Shown here piece after piece: positions 1 through 12,300 of a DNA stretch of 64,000 nt. The stretch covers positions 36,402,625-36,466,624 of the forward strand of contig CM046853.1 in NCBI GenBank assembly GCA_025617745.1, written 5' to 3'. The translations under genes and the position numbers were made by a program. Numbering within the stretch: the first letter of the stretch is position 1; each line of letters begins with the position of its first letter. Source of the DNA: Heliocidaris erythrogramma. Its lineage: Eukaryota > Echinodermata > Echinoidea > Camarodonta > Echinometridae. Below the pieces are notes generated by a model. It worked only from the letters and a program-made list of their open reading frames with translations, made no database searches and was not told where the DNA came from.

Positions 1-817
1 ACTTTGATATTGTTGATTGATTCATTAGAAGAATTTTCAGAAAGATTACAGTTCCATTTCAGTTAATCCTTTCAAGACAATTGACCGCATTTTGTGGTTT
101 GGCTCATTAACTTTTGATTTAGAGCTCTAAAAAATATACCAGATGCATGGGTAGAAAGAGCAAAAATTTCTGCACACACTACATGTATGTCCATTTTTGT
201 TGCATGACCATATTGCATTTGATGCCAGGAATTTTGAAAACAAGAATAAGCTGTAAATCCTTAAATTGGCAACACATTGAGAGGTTCAAAATCATTGTTT
301 TTTTCTCAAAATTGGCAATTATAAAAAAATTTTGACAATATTCCGAACCATGTATCTTTTTTTCAAAGACTTTACATAGGCATGTAGCACTGAAAGAAAA
401 AAATTATTGTTACCAAATTGAAAAACAAATGGTGATCAATTTAGCCCTGAAATATTCCTGTCCTGAAAGGGTTAATAGTAAATCGGATATTCATTTTCCG
501 AATAGTGCATGCCTGGAATCCTGTATTCTAATCCTCATGTGTGGTAATGAATGAATGAATGAATTGATTACCATTTCTGAAACAAAATATGAAACATATT
601 TACAAGATATTTACAAATGTAAATGGTAATGGAAGACGAAATAGCTGAAATCGCTGATGAATACGTGGCTCCCTGACAAGTTATGAAAATGTGATATAAC
701 TAAAGACTACTTAAAGCATGTAAATACTTCTTAAAAATACAAATACTGATACAAATGAATACAATACACTACACTGATCGCTCCTGTAAAATCGATTCCT
801 CTGGCTTGATATTGTAG
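1..817 (+). other. Intron of the myosin gene (5' part of window)
   Basis: AT-rich non-coding sequence upstream of the first recognisable myosin exon. It holds a short GAAT microsatellite near 546-564. I see no coding exon; the exons encoding the motor, IQ and early TH1 regions must lie to the left of the window. Confidence 0.6.
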
Positions 818-970
818 ATCACTGAGCAGCTTGTTGTCTTGACAACCGCATCCTTCATGGTGATGGATCAGAAGGCATTAACCCAGAAGAACCGAGTCCC
901 TCTAGCAGCAATCTCAGGCATGTCTGTAACACCATACAGCGACTATGTTATAGTCATTCATGTCACAAAG
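818..970 (+). CDS. Myosin I exon (TH1 strands; third-last residues block)
   Basis: Encodes a block from LVVLTTASFMVMDQK to DYVIVIHVTK. The acceptor is TTGTAG at 812-817; a second AG at 828-829 would start the exon 12 bases later in the same frame. The donor AAAG|GTATGT ends the exon at 970 in phase 0, which matches the next exon. Confidence 0.8.
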
Positions 971-3188
971 GTATGTTATAGTCATTCATGTCACAAAGGT
1001 ATGTTATGCATGTCTTTTCATCTTTACCAGAGTACTCTAAACCAGAAACTTTTGTGACATAAAAGTTTCGCAAATTGTTAATGACAGCCATTCTTGCAGC
1101 AAAAACTTTCGCAAATTACCATCATTTGCAAAAGTTTAAAACCACCTCGGGATTGGTGGGTATTTCAATAATTTGGAATACTTTCTTTTGTCTCATTGAA
1201 TGATTACATAACATGTTTACTACAGTGATCAGTAGCACAAGAGTAATGGTATAAGCCTATAGTTCAAGTATGATACATAGGTTATGCCATGAAAATAAAT
1301 TTTTAAATTTTTTGTCTTTCTTTGACTTATTGCATTTTGGAATAGTGGCCTTAAGCTTTTGCAAATGATGGTACAGTAATTTTATGTTTTTTCAATTGTG
1401 ATTTGATTATTTTGTGGCATGAAACTTTCGCAAATCTCAACCACTCGTGAAATTCACGGAAATTTTATGCATGCAAAAATCGCTGGTTTTACAGTATCCA
1501 ATCATTAATATGTTTCAGTATTTTGAAGGAATTATTTGGAGGTAGAATTGTATTGCATATCTTTATTTACAATGTATTATTATTTATATTCTGTCTATAG
1601 GTTCACCCAAGAGGCCTATCATTTATTGCTTTAACCGTATAATCTCTGTTGTAATCACAATGATTAACGAACAGATATTTTCCCCGACTGCTATGGAAGC
1701 AAATGTGTGATTACAGATAAACAATCAGTTGACCCATGACTTCAAGTCCTATCTGAGGGACTTAGAATTGAGGATTAATGCTTTGCAAAAGGGCTCTAGC
1801 ACCCTTCAGATCTGATAACTCCTGGTCACAAGACCACTGCTCTAGCATTGAACTTTTTTACCCCTGTTCCTTGATGTACATATATCTCAACAGTTTTAAT
1901 ATGTCATTTATTCCAGATTCTATATTACAGATGTTTTGTTTGTTTGATTTTTGGTTGAAACAGGGTGAAGACAACACCAAGAAAGGAGACTACGCATTTA
2001 TGAGTGAGAAGCTGATTGAGATGGTTACCAAGTTCCATCGTATCATCAGAACAGCTACTAACAAAGATGTCACTGTCACAGTAGCTGACAGGTATGTAGC
2101 ATGTAACTCTGTCTCCTGTTTTCTTCTTGTCAGTCTTGATGATGAACTGATTAGATTTTACGGTCTCAAGGTCAAAGTTCAAAGGTCATAGAGGTAATTA
2201 TGTACATAAAAATGGTTAGTTCTCGCGATAACTGAAGAACTGTTTGACAGATCAGCTTCTAACCTGGCCCATGTTTGCATATGGGAGGGACAATGAACTG
2301 ATTAGATTTTAGGGTCTCAAGGTCAAAGGTCAAAGGTCAGAGGCGTCATTATGTACATAAAAATGGTTCGTTCTCGCAATAACTTCAGAACTGTTTGACG
2401 GATCAACCTCTAACTTGGCCCATGTATGCATATGTGAGGGACGAGCGATGAATGGATTAGATTTTAGGGTCTCAAGGTCAAAGTTCAAAGGTCATAGAGG
2501 TCATTATATTATTATATTATATGGTTCTTGATGTATGGAGTCTAGGCCTACCTATTTTAGAAATTTCAAGGGGACAGTGGTCTATTTGCTATAAAATATG
2601 TATTTCCTTGGTGTATTTGATGATTGTAAGTCATCAATGGTAACTTTTTTATTTGTACGGGATGAAAATGAAATGAAATAAATTTTTAAGTGAAAGATTT
2701 GTAATTTTGTTGGACCAATCCTTTTTAGAGTGTACATGTATGCCATACATTTCCAATCTGGTGATGGCGGAGGCATAAATTCCGACCGCACGCGGTCGAA
2801 GATTCATCTAGTCTTTCTTTTGTGATTGTGTCTTGTACATGTATATTGTATTAGGAAATATGTTAAGAGTATTGTTTTAAGGTCCATACATACATTAATT
2901 TATTGTTTTAAAAGTTATCTTTAAAAATAAGGTTATGTCATAGTAGAAAGAAGTGATATATTTTGAATGAGGGATAAATCAAAGTATTAACCAAATTAGC
3001 AAGAAATGCTTTCATCAAATCAAAGAAGCAGGAAAAGCTTTCATCAAATGTCTTTTCCATGTTCCAGGTTTCCCATGAACTTCAATGGGACAAAGATTGA
3101 AGCCGTTGTCAGTACGCAAGACCCAACCGTCTCCAACCCAGCACCCCTCATCAAGCGTAAAGCACAAAGGATGGAAATTCAGGCGTAG
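818..3188 (+). CDS. Class I myosin, C-terminal TH1 tail (last three coding exons)
   Basis: Three exons (818-970, 1964-2091, 3068-3188) join in frame with GT-AG borders and give about 134 residues ending at a natural stop. The protein is the end of a myosin-I tail homology 1 domain, the basic, PH-like region that binds acidic phospholipids and anchors these single-headed actin motors to membranes. Family signs are VPLAAISGMSVTPYSD followed by VIVIHV (the strand pattern usually seen as 'L..ITG.SVS..SD..VIHV'), then GEDNTKKGDY and the SEKLIEMVTKF helix, and a C-terminus with KRKAQRMEIQA that resembles the KRK-rich end of MYO1A/MYO1B proteins. The motor and IQ motifs lie outside the window. It faces the THSD7-type gene tail to tail. 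Membership of class I myosins is firm; the 1A/1B assignment is inference. Confidence 0.85.
944..999 (+). repeat. 28-bp tandem duplication across the exon 5' splice site
   Basis: Two adjacent identical 28-bp units (944-971 and 972-999) carry the last exon bases and the GTATGTTA donor, so the donor occurs twice, at 971 and 999. Only the first keeps the reading frame into the exon at 1964. Confidence 0.85.
1033..1496. mobile_element. TIR element (TACTGTAAAACCAG-type ends) in myosin intron
   Basis: The left end reads TACTCTAAACCAG (1033-1045) and the right end is the reverse complement of TACTGTAAAACCAG (1483-1496). The interior is AT-rich with several copies of an ACTTTCGCAAAT word and no coding capacity. 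The TA at both termini fits a Tc1/mariner-type non-autonomous element; that family call is inference. Confidence 0.45.
1964..2091 (+). CDS. Myosin I exon (TH1, GEDNTKKGDY block)
   Basis: Acceptor GAAACAG|GGTGAAGAC at 1961-1963 and donor GACAG|GTATGT after 2091. It encodes GEDNTKKGDYAF, then the helix SEKLIEMVTKFHRIIR, then DVTVTVAD. It starts in phase 0 and ends with AG of a split arginine codon completed by the first base of the exon at 3068. Confidence 0.88.
2144..2512 (+). repeat. About 2.4 copies of a 151-155 bp tandem repeat with AGGTCA half-sites
   Basis: Units start at 2144, 2295 and 2450 and share GATTAGATTTTA, the word TCAAGGTCAAAG, ATGTACATAAAAATGGTT and a GGCCCATGT block. Each unit carries direct AGGTCA-like half-sites spaced by one base; the second has three perfect ones (2320-2339). 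It lies in the last myosin intron. Confidence 0.85.
3068..3188 (+). CDS. Myosin I last coding exon and stop
   Basis: Acceptor TTCCATGTTCCAG ends at 3067. The first base completes an arginine codon, followed by FPMNFNGTKIEAVVS, DPTVSNPAP and the basic KRKAQRMEIQA terminus, with TAG at 3186-3188. The ending matches the style of MYO1A/1B C-termini (KRK followed by a few residues). Confidence 0.83.
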
Positions 3189-3980
3189 AAACAACCTCCA
3201 CTCCAACCTGACTATAAAGGTCATCCAGAGGAAACTTGCAGATCGGCCCTTTGTAGACAAGTTACCAGGGAGTGCCAGGGAGGTCCCATGATTGGTCATT
3301 GTAACAAGGTGATTCTTTTGAAGGGGGTGGTAACTTTAGAAGGTACATGTATCACAGGTTAGCGTTGGAAGATACAATCATCCAAGATTAAGCCGTTTTT
3401 TTTTAAATTTCAGCTGCGTATATTGATCATTGTGACTTTTTCTTGATAACAAGTTTGTGAAACAGGACCCTGGTGTTTGGAGTAGGTAGCCCAGATTCAG
3501 TCTCCTAATATGTCATAGATGTATACCTTACGGCAGGATAAGCTGCATATCTCGTATAATTGGAAGAAAAGTTTAAAAATCCAACACCACCTTAGAATGA
3601 ATCCCTAATGTTTACCTAAAATACATTCACACTCTGCCATGTGTAGAGCAAATACACATTCCTCTAGTAAGAATAGGAGAATTTTAAGTACGTCCTGTAC
3701 CAGTTCTTTTTATGACGTTGTGAACGATTCCTTGTAACAGCCAAATACAAAATGAAGTTAGTTGTCAAATATTGCAAACCAAAGATGATTTGTTGCGAGT
3801 CTTTTAACATGCCTTGTAATCATTCCTCTAGCCTTTTGTGTTGTTGAAGCAGTTTGGATGTTGTGTGGTGGTACCTGTCATATGAACTCATTCTCACTCC
3901 TTTCAACAGTCAGAGAAGAAATTTCAAAAATATAACGGTGGTTTGGTGCTTTGTTAGAGGAGGAATTTATTCGGTTATAT

Positions 3981-4122
3981 CAGGGGCGGATCCAGGATTT
4001 TGTAAAAGAGGGGGCACAGAGCCGGAAAAGTACACAATTAAGGGGGCAAATGCCAGTTGGGTTTCAAGGAGGGGGGGGGGGGTGGGGTGGACCGAATTTC
4101 CCCCTATGTAAATCCGCCACTG
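3981..4122. mobile_element. 142-bp hAT-type MITE with perfect 8-bp target duplication
   Basis: The ends CAGGGGCGGATCCAGGA and, inverted, CAGTGGCGGATTTAC are imperfect terminal inverted repeats. The element is flanked directly by GGTTATAT on both sides (3973-3980 and 4123-4130). An 8-bp duplication plus CAG-starting ends is the signature of hAT superfamily elements. The interior is G-rich and non-coding. Confidence 0.85.
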
Positions 4123-5237
4123 GGTTATATAACATAAATTCTTAACTTGCATCCGTTCATGGTGCTCCTTCTAACTAGAAGTTTTGATTTATTTTTTTTC
4201 CTATTTTTTAATTCAATACAAAGATTGTCAGTATTGTTTAAAGGGATTTTAGACAAATTACTTTGATACAGGGAATTGGTAAACCGTTTTCAATTCTTAT
4301 ATCTTTTTCAAGTCTGTAGTATGGTACTTTGGTGTTTTGGCTTGTATTGACTCATCATGTGATTTGCACGTTGCCTTATTATTGAGAATAATTAACCAGG
4401 ACTTAGTATCAGCCCTGATACTTTGTGAGCTAAACTTTACAGTGTCACTTAAATGCAATTTTATTGACCGAAGAAAATCACTCTTGTGCAAATGCTCTAC
4501 CTATTTGTGAGTCAGAAGATTGTGCCTTTAATATCTGATAGCAATTTTTTTCAATAATTTCATAATTTCAATCATCGTTATATACCTATAGAAATGCCAA
4601 AAATCTTCAGAAATATTGTGTGAACATTATACAAGTAGGTCGTCTTCAAATTCTACCAAAGTCGCTGTGCAGCAAACTGAAACATTCAACTCAATTTCAT
4701 GCTGTCCAACCTTTTGCAATGGATAAATATAAATGAGACTAGCAATAGGAGTGTAATATATATGCTTATTTATGTGGTGTACACTGCTGCCAAACTTGAT
4801 AGATAAGTAGATTTAGTATTTTCCTTCCCATTCTCTGCTAGTACAGTCGTTCAAATGAATCATTATCTTGTGGAAAAGCCCAAGAGAAGCAGTGAAGGTT
4901 ATTTGCCTAAAGCAAATTCTTGTTATACATATGTGTACATATAGATTTGCATTCTAAATAATATCGACAACTCAAATATTCATTAAAAACAAAACTCTAT
5001 TCAATTGCTGCAGCATTGGATTCATTAAATATAAAAAGTGGAGATCTTCTTTCTTTAACTATGAGATTCTTTGTGTAAATGTTTGAATGAATGGGAAGTA
5101 ACAATATACTGTAGTCATATATACAGTATATTTCAGTAAAGATGTCTGTTATCAGTTACTTTTCAAAACAATTGCCATGTTTATCTGTTTATGTAACTCT
5201 GTTCACACCAAGAGCATTCACATGAGGAAGAACCTGT

Positions 5238-5330
5238 TTAACCCTTTGAATACTAAGGCCGATATAAGTTGGGCTGGTATGTATGGGAAATGCATGTTAT
5301 ACCAAAATCAAATCATACCCAAAGGGTTAA
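5238..5330. mobile_element. TTAA-flanked small element, 93-98 bp family, copy 1
   Basis: Begins TTAACCCTTTGAATACTAAGG and ends CCCAAAGGGTTAA, so TTAA borders enclose CCC/GGG inverted ends, as in piggyBac-type insertions. Related copies lie at 13834-13931 and 20860-20952, sharing an internal TATGGAAA-N-ATGNNATACCA stretch. Confidence 0.6.
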
Positions 5331-5350
5331 GTACCAGTGTAAAGTGTAAA

Positions 5351-5527
5351 TACAGTGAAACCTATATATGAAGACCACTCAAAGGAGACAAGAAAAGCGG
5401 TCTTTATGAGCAGGTGGACTCTATATACAGGTTCCTTTTAAAACACGTTTCAATGAGAAACACTGTTCAAGGAAAACGAAACTGGTGGTCTTTCTATACA
5501 GGTGGTCCTAGAGCAGGTTTGACTGTA
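5351..5527. mobile_element. TIR element with TACAGTGAAACCT / AGGTTTGACTGTA ends
   Basis: Inverted ends of 13 bases with one mismatch flank about 150 bp containing repeated GTGGTC words. TA termini suggest a Tc1/mariner-like non-autonomous element. A half-copy end (CAGTCAAACCTATACA) appears near 46167. Confidence 0.55.
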
Positions 5528-8500
5528 TGTTTATTACCACGTGGCATTCATATACATTTCCAAATACAAAAATAATATAGTGTTCATAATTTACCTCTTC
5601 TTTTTGTTGATAGATCATTTTGTGTGCCTTCATTTTTGACAAATGAACCTGCCTTTTTTCTTTCTTTCTTTTTCCATTCTTATTGATGAATCAGCATTTG
5701 TATTAAAATAATGCCTTTTATTAAATTTAATCATGAATTTTGTAGTCGTACAAACTCCAAAGAATAATTTGATCTGTCCAATTCAAGAGCTCTTTCACAA
5801 AGGATACAGCATGCCATTATTGAGAAAACTGTCAATAATGAGATTTTGATTGAATATTGTGTTTAACTAACCACACAGTTTATGCTATGTGAAAGGCCAT
5901 TGAATAGCCTCTGTGTGGTTGAAGTATGTTAACATGTCACTCTTGGAGATTTGCCATCATGGAAAGTAGTCATGGATAACTATATTTCTAGTAATGTAGA
6001 TGATGGTCAATTAAGTATTGTTAGCAGTGATGTTATCATTGTTTAACCCTTCGAGTACTGGCCATAGCAGCTCTCTCTATTATTGTAATACAGGCCAAGT
6101 TTGGTATACGTTATAGGTACTCAAGGATTTATGCCTTTTGTTATATTTTGGTTGTGCCTAAAATCAGTGCCAAGGTGTCCTGTGTCGCTGTTTTTTTTTT
6201 TTATTTAGGCTATGTTTTTAATCCATGTTATGAGGACATGAAGAGTAGCAATTTTCTCATAAATGTGATTCTTGTTTAAAGAGTTAATCATGTTATTACA
6301 CAGAAATCATACTTTTTGTATTTGTACAGAAAGACAGCTACACATGTATGCTTTATACTTGACAGGCATTTTTTATAGCGTTACAAATTACCAGATTATT
6401 GCTGCTTTGTAGAGATGGATTTATCTTGGAACAATCCACATTCTTTGGTTTCACAGTGCTGTATCATATTTTTTCATACCACATATTTCCTTGGAATATA
6501 TGGTGTGTTTTTTGCCATACTGTAAGAATGCATTTTGGTGATGATAGCCATTTTTTTTTTGTGTATTCTGAATTAGAGTGAGAAACTTGATATTGTGTGC
6601 AGGTATTATCAGCACTTCAGCATCATTAAGTTTTACTGTGGTAGCCATTCTGTTTTTAGGGTTTGTTATCATACGACTCAACAGCACAAGAGAAAAATCA
6701 TGCATGAAAATGGTTGAGCCAAAATGTTCTGTATTAGCTTTATGTAGTTTGACCAATCTAAGTAGCATTTTTGTTGATATTGCTCACAACCCAAATGAGC
6801 TGTTTTTTAATCAGGTTTATTCAGTGTCTTGCATTCATAATGTGGCTAAATTATCAAGCTCATTTCTATGCCCCTTTCCGTTGGGGTTTTGATCCTCGCT
6901 CATTGTTGAGTCTATTTCCCAGTAACAGAATTATTTTTGAAATTTGTTTCTATAATTGATAGAATATAAATTTTCTTTCTCATCTATTGTTGAGCCCAAT
7001 TTCCCTGGAACAAAATATTTTAAATCTGCTTTTATAATTGATAGAATATATAACTTCCCTGTTCTTGATTAATTTTGCAAACCAGCCAAGCTAGTGCCAG
7101 TTTTCGTACAAAGAGTATTTCTATTTGTTTCATTAGAATAATATTAAGAACTATCTCCAGTCTGTAACTGCCTATACTTTGGTTTACTTCTTATACATGT
7201 ACTTGGTTCTGATGATGGTACATGATCAGCTGTTCATGGTATTACATATGTAATTTGCAGCATACCATTAAGCAGCAAATTGATTGCAATATATACACAC
7301 AGTAAATAAAATTGGAATCAAGCAAAAGAAATTTTGAAGTTTTTTCTGCACGGTTTCGTAAGCCAGATCATCTGATCAAATAAGAGCTGTACGCGTATCT
7401 TTAATTTGTTTGTATGCAAGATAGAATTGTTTTAGTCTGTGAAATGCAATGGTGATTTTACATCTATTGACATCACCAAGTAAAGCATTATTTTATATAA
7501 TCATTGTTCATGTCTGCATGTATCCAGTGAAATAGGAGCTCATGATTTCTTTGCTGTGTCTCACTTTTGTTATGTTCTGAAATCAAGTACAAGTAACTCT
7601 TGTTTTGTCTTCCGATCGAAAGTGTCTTTAAATTGTTTTTAAGGAAATCAGTCCATGCATCTGGAACATGTACGTAAGCTTAGAATGTATAGAAGTTTGA
7701 ATGTCATTGGTGTATAAAGTTGACATCCATGCAGCTTTCTGTTTTGCAGAACTGTTTATATGTATAGATTGGACCATCCAAAGTATATCTGACCAAATTT
7801 TATAGAGGTAAGGAGTGATGAAATAAGAACACATTTTTATTTAAATGGATGAAAAAGGGACCTCTTCCATTAGAGGTATTCCCTATTTGACATTCCAAAG
7901 TCCTAATAGATCATGGTATTTTATTAGTGATAATAGAAGGGACATCATAACCACAATATCTGCTTAGATTACAAGATGTAGTTATAAATCATGCCTTTGA
8001 TATTATTTGTAGACATTCGTTTTATATTTGCCTCTGTTAAAAGAGATGCTAGAGCCTCTGCTAAAGGTCTCCCTATCCATGGAAACTGTCTTTTTAAGAG
8101 CCCATAATGCACAGAAATTACATGCAGTGAGCAAAAAACATTAACATTCCTTGTTTATATAGAAACTTGTGATTTTCACCCTGTGTGTCTAATTTGAGGA
8201 ATAGCTTCAGAGCATAACTATTCAATTCATCAATCAAGGACCAAAAAAAAAAAAATATTCTTTTGACATAATGTCTCCAAAGTTGAAACAGGAGTAGTGT
8301 GTGAGGTGCTATATGATTATACACATACCAAGATTTTCCATTGAAACCCTATGAAAATCTTAATAAAAATATTGTTACATTCCCACCCATTATATGAAGA
8401 TTTTGTTTCACCTAAATTTCTTTTTCCCCATTTCCCACCTGCCATCATTTCTTCAAATGATATGTTAGATTTGAATTTTATCTGTTACCATGTACATGTA

Positions 8501-9300
8501 GCATATACTGTCTGCTTTGTCAGTACTATTTGTGGTGCATAGATTGTAATTGTAACATGTGGGAAAATGTATGCGGGATATAAAAAATACATGTGTGCTT
8601 TTTGAAAACGGGAATTTATTTATGACAATTATATGTATATGATTGAATTAGAATTAGAAAAGTATTGATAATCATGTAATGATTATAAAAATTGATTTAC
8701 AAATCTTGTCAAAAACCCATTAGCAAGAATTTTCTTACTGTTAGTTTCTTTGTTTTTAATTATCCATGTATATTACTAATTTCATAACTGCATTGCCTAC
8801 TCAAACCATGTAATTGCAATATATAAAACAAGAAAAGATGACGATTTGTATGATTAAACAGTACACATAGCATACAAGAATCAATCCTATATTTCTTGCG
8901 TATACATGTAGATGTTATTGAGCAGAGACTTATAATTCTGTATTATTTGTAATTGTATGACAATGTGATTTGTTATAATTTTTATGCTTCTTTGTCCAAT
9001 ATGCATATATATTTGTGAAGAAAATATCAGTATATAACTGGAAAGATCATTTTTCAGAAAATAAATGTGTCAGATGTTAAATACAAATGAAAATGGTTTC
9101 ATGTTTTATATATTATTGTCCTTAAATTTTCACACTAAGTGAATCAAAGAACAGAATTTTTGCAATTCACCAAAGTTTCTTGCTGCATAAAATAGTCGTT
9201 AACAATTGGCGAAGATTTATGTTGCAAAAAGTAGTGTTTTTAATTTGAGAAGGGGTTGACATGCGTAATTGTTTCACAAATTTCAAAAATTAAAGTGTTG

Positions 9301-12300
9301 TGATTCACTTATACATTTCATATTTCTTGACTACCTCACATCAAATATTAAAAATCTTTATTGGTTATTTGTATGCAGACAGCACTAAATGATGGTATGT
9401 ACACTCTTATTTTCATTTATAATAATTTGATTGTTCTTTATTCTGAAAAGAAAAGAAAGATAGACACGCATATTTAAAAGACTACATACATCCCCATATT
9501 CAAACTTGACACCACTCAAACAGAAAGAATAATTTCCTTTATTTTCAGAACATAAACCTGGAAGAAAACAAAAGACCTTTTATCATATTCATAGAAAATA
9601 CATTGGCGATTTCACATCCACGACAGGGATTATCATTTTTCAATAATTTAGTAAAATAAACAGTATATACAATAATTACATGACACATTGAAAGATGATG
9701 GATGAATATTTATATTCAGATTAAACATTACTTACACAGAGAAGGCAAGACATCTGACACAAAAACAAAAGAAATATATATGTATGTCAGTGTAGATGTA
9801 AAGGGATATGGAAATATAGGTGGGATGGTACATCAGTGAGCACTCATGAACTTCTTATCTATATTCTGTGCACAAGCGACTCTAGAAAACAAGTAATTCT
9901 CATCTAAACTGCATTGAAAAGAAAACCAAATTTCACATGCCTACGGGTATATTCTTAAAGGGAAGGATCACACATGTATGTATACAAAGTTATGCATGAA
10001 TTGATAAATATTTGTTTATAAAAAGATGTTCGTGATGACAAGAATGCACATTAGATTACTCTCTAACACGTATACATGATAAGCTACATTGTATATACGT
10101 AGAATAAATATAGGTGTGTGGAAAAGGGAAATACATTTTTTTGTTTCGTCACAAAAATACTTCTGTTTTTATCACATTACAGTTAAAGACCAACACATAT
10201 TGCTGAAAAGAAATTCCTTGAGTACAAAAGTCATTAATATTTGATCAATAAGCTCAATGTTAGCTCTATTTTATTTATTTTTCAGCAAATACCTGTTCAT
10301 CTTCAATATGGATCTAATTAATTTTCCATCCATAAACTAAATTTCTCTGATATTTTTGTTGAAAATCTATCAAAATCCAACACATACCGGTACATGTATG
10401 TCAGGTAACTGTACTTTATGTTTAAATAATGTGTATAGATGTTTAAACACAATTGAATCAAACAACTTACATAATAAGTTTCCCCATTTGTGGAGCTTTT
10501 TCCTTCTTTGCTTTCCAATATTTAAATTATTTTATTTTATCAGATAAAGAAATAACTTAAAAGAAAGACACCTTCCATAACATACATGTATAATTATATA
10601 TTTACAGTATTCTTTGTATTTTCACTTGATAACAATTCTGATTAAATCTTAATCACATGTGAATTTAAATTATGATACCACTCATTTTAAGTTTGATTTT
10701 CAATGTAAAGAAAGCCATAAAAACAGCACATTCTATCCACTTCATAATATACACCAAGATAATTTACAAAATTGTACAATGAATATTCTATCCTATCAAT
10801 ACACCTTCCATTTTTTTGAGCAGTAGATCTTGCTTTTCACAAATATTTGTTTTGTGGGATGATTTCAGCAACTTTTGCAGATATGTAAATTTGTTTTTCA
10901 CAAAGTAAAAAATTATGGCATGACCATTAGTTGTTCAAGAAAAATACAATATTGAAAAAAAAACATTTGCTTTGATCAGCAGATTTTCCATGGATTTTTG
11001 AAGGAAGGTGTTAACAGAAGCACACTATTTGCTAACGAATGACAAGGTGTTATATGGCGAGAATATATTAGGTTAGGGTCTAGTTTATATACCAATGCAA
11101 TTTCATAAGCAGAGCAAAGTGGAAAAGTAGTTTAAAAAGTAACAGTAAAAATATCTGCCGTATCAGACTGAAAGCACATATTTTCTTCTGTATTTCGTTT
11201 CTGAAAATTGCATAGAATAAAAGAATATTCTTGCGATATCAGGACGTTCACTGTATTTTCCCTTTCCTTGTCTTTCCACTTTACCTACTCTCTCTGTCAA
11301 AAAAAAAACAGATCTGAGGATGTTTCGTGAATATATTGCTATAGATATACCGACTATGTTATGACTACATGTATGTTATTGCCACATGTGGTAAATACAT
11401 GGAGATGAATATGACTTGACGGTTTAATCTTTGTCCACCACGTAGGTGCTAGACATATCAATTTGTTTGTTTGGAGCCAGAAGGATGTTAACTCTGTGTT
11501 AAAGTGTAGAGTTAATGCCCTTCTGGCTCAAAACAGACAATCTTTTGATTCAGGTATTTTACTAAATGAACTAAAATTGATCATTGAATCTATTCAAGAT
11601 TACTTAATTGTCAGTTTTATGATAAACTATTACTGGTAAAACATGTTATTGGCTTTACATTGGCATATCTTATTGAATTATTCCCATGGATGAATTAATC
11701 TCTTACATGCCATTAATACAATTTCTTTTCAAAAAGTGTTCTTTCTATCATTTCTCTTGTCTTTTACAACAAATCATTTTGATCAACACACTGGCCTATT
11801 CCTTTTAGCACCAATGAAGTATAACGTCTTTTCATGCAAGGCTACAAAGTTGATTTCCCTTCTTAACATGTCTCTTTCTCACTGCGATAAATAAAGTTTG
11901 ATATATAAGTTGGTTTGATTTTTCACAATAAGCTGGAATTCAGTTGTGAAAGAATAAGAAAGAATATTAACATATTTTATTTTTTACAAACAATACAAAT
12001 AGTTGCTTGTCTTCTCATTATGACCATATCTCAAAAGAATCTAGCTTAACTTCCTCAAATCATTAATTGAATCAAACAGCACAAGTGCCACATTCCCATT
12101 GTACAAAAATTTACTTCAGCACATTATTTCAAAGTAAAGTCATTTGACCGACAGAGTCCAACAAACAGAATACAAGGATAGAAGCTTTCTCTCAACATAT
12201 ACAAGTTACCATCATTTACAGCTCTTACTTATAGCGTTGTGTGATCTTTCTACATTTGCAGTCACATAGATCACACTTTTCAATCGCTGATTCACACAAT

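Larger units (their letters stand above)
3189..9300 (+). other. Myosin 3' UTR and/or intergenic AT-rich sequence
   Basis: No credible coding exon. AATAAA-type signals occur near 7305 and 9060 on the + strand; either could end the myosin mRNA, but I cannot choose. The stretch contains a hAT-type MITE (3981-4122), a TTAA-flanked element (5238-5330) and a TIR element (5351-5527). The remainder is simple AT-rich DNA. Confidence 0.5.

Noticed and set aside
3085..3291. Alternative + strand frame over the last myosin exon
   Set aside because: It is one base out of frame with the exon phases and with the KRK-type C-terminus.
3189..3359. 57 sense codons after the myosin TAG stop, as possible readthrough
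   Set aside because: The stop context is TAG AAA, not a known readthrough signal; the protein already ends like MYO1A/1B and composition changes gradually.
6578..6892. 104-codon + strand frame with a hydrophobic stretch
   Set aside because: Low-complexity AT-rich composition, no family resemblance, lies in the myosin 3' region with shadow frames on both strands.
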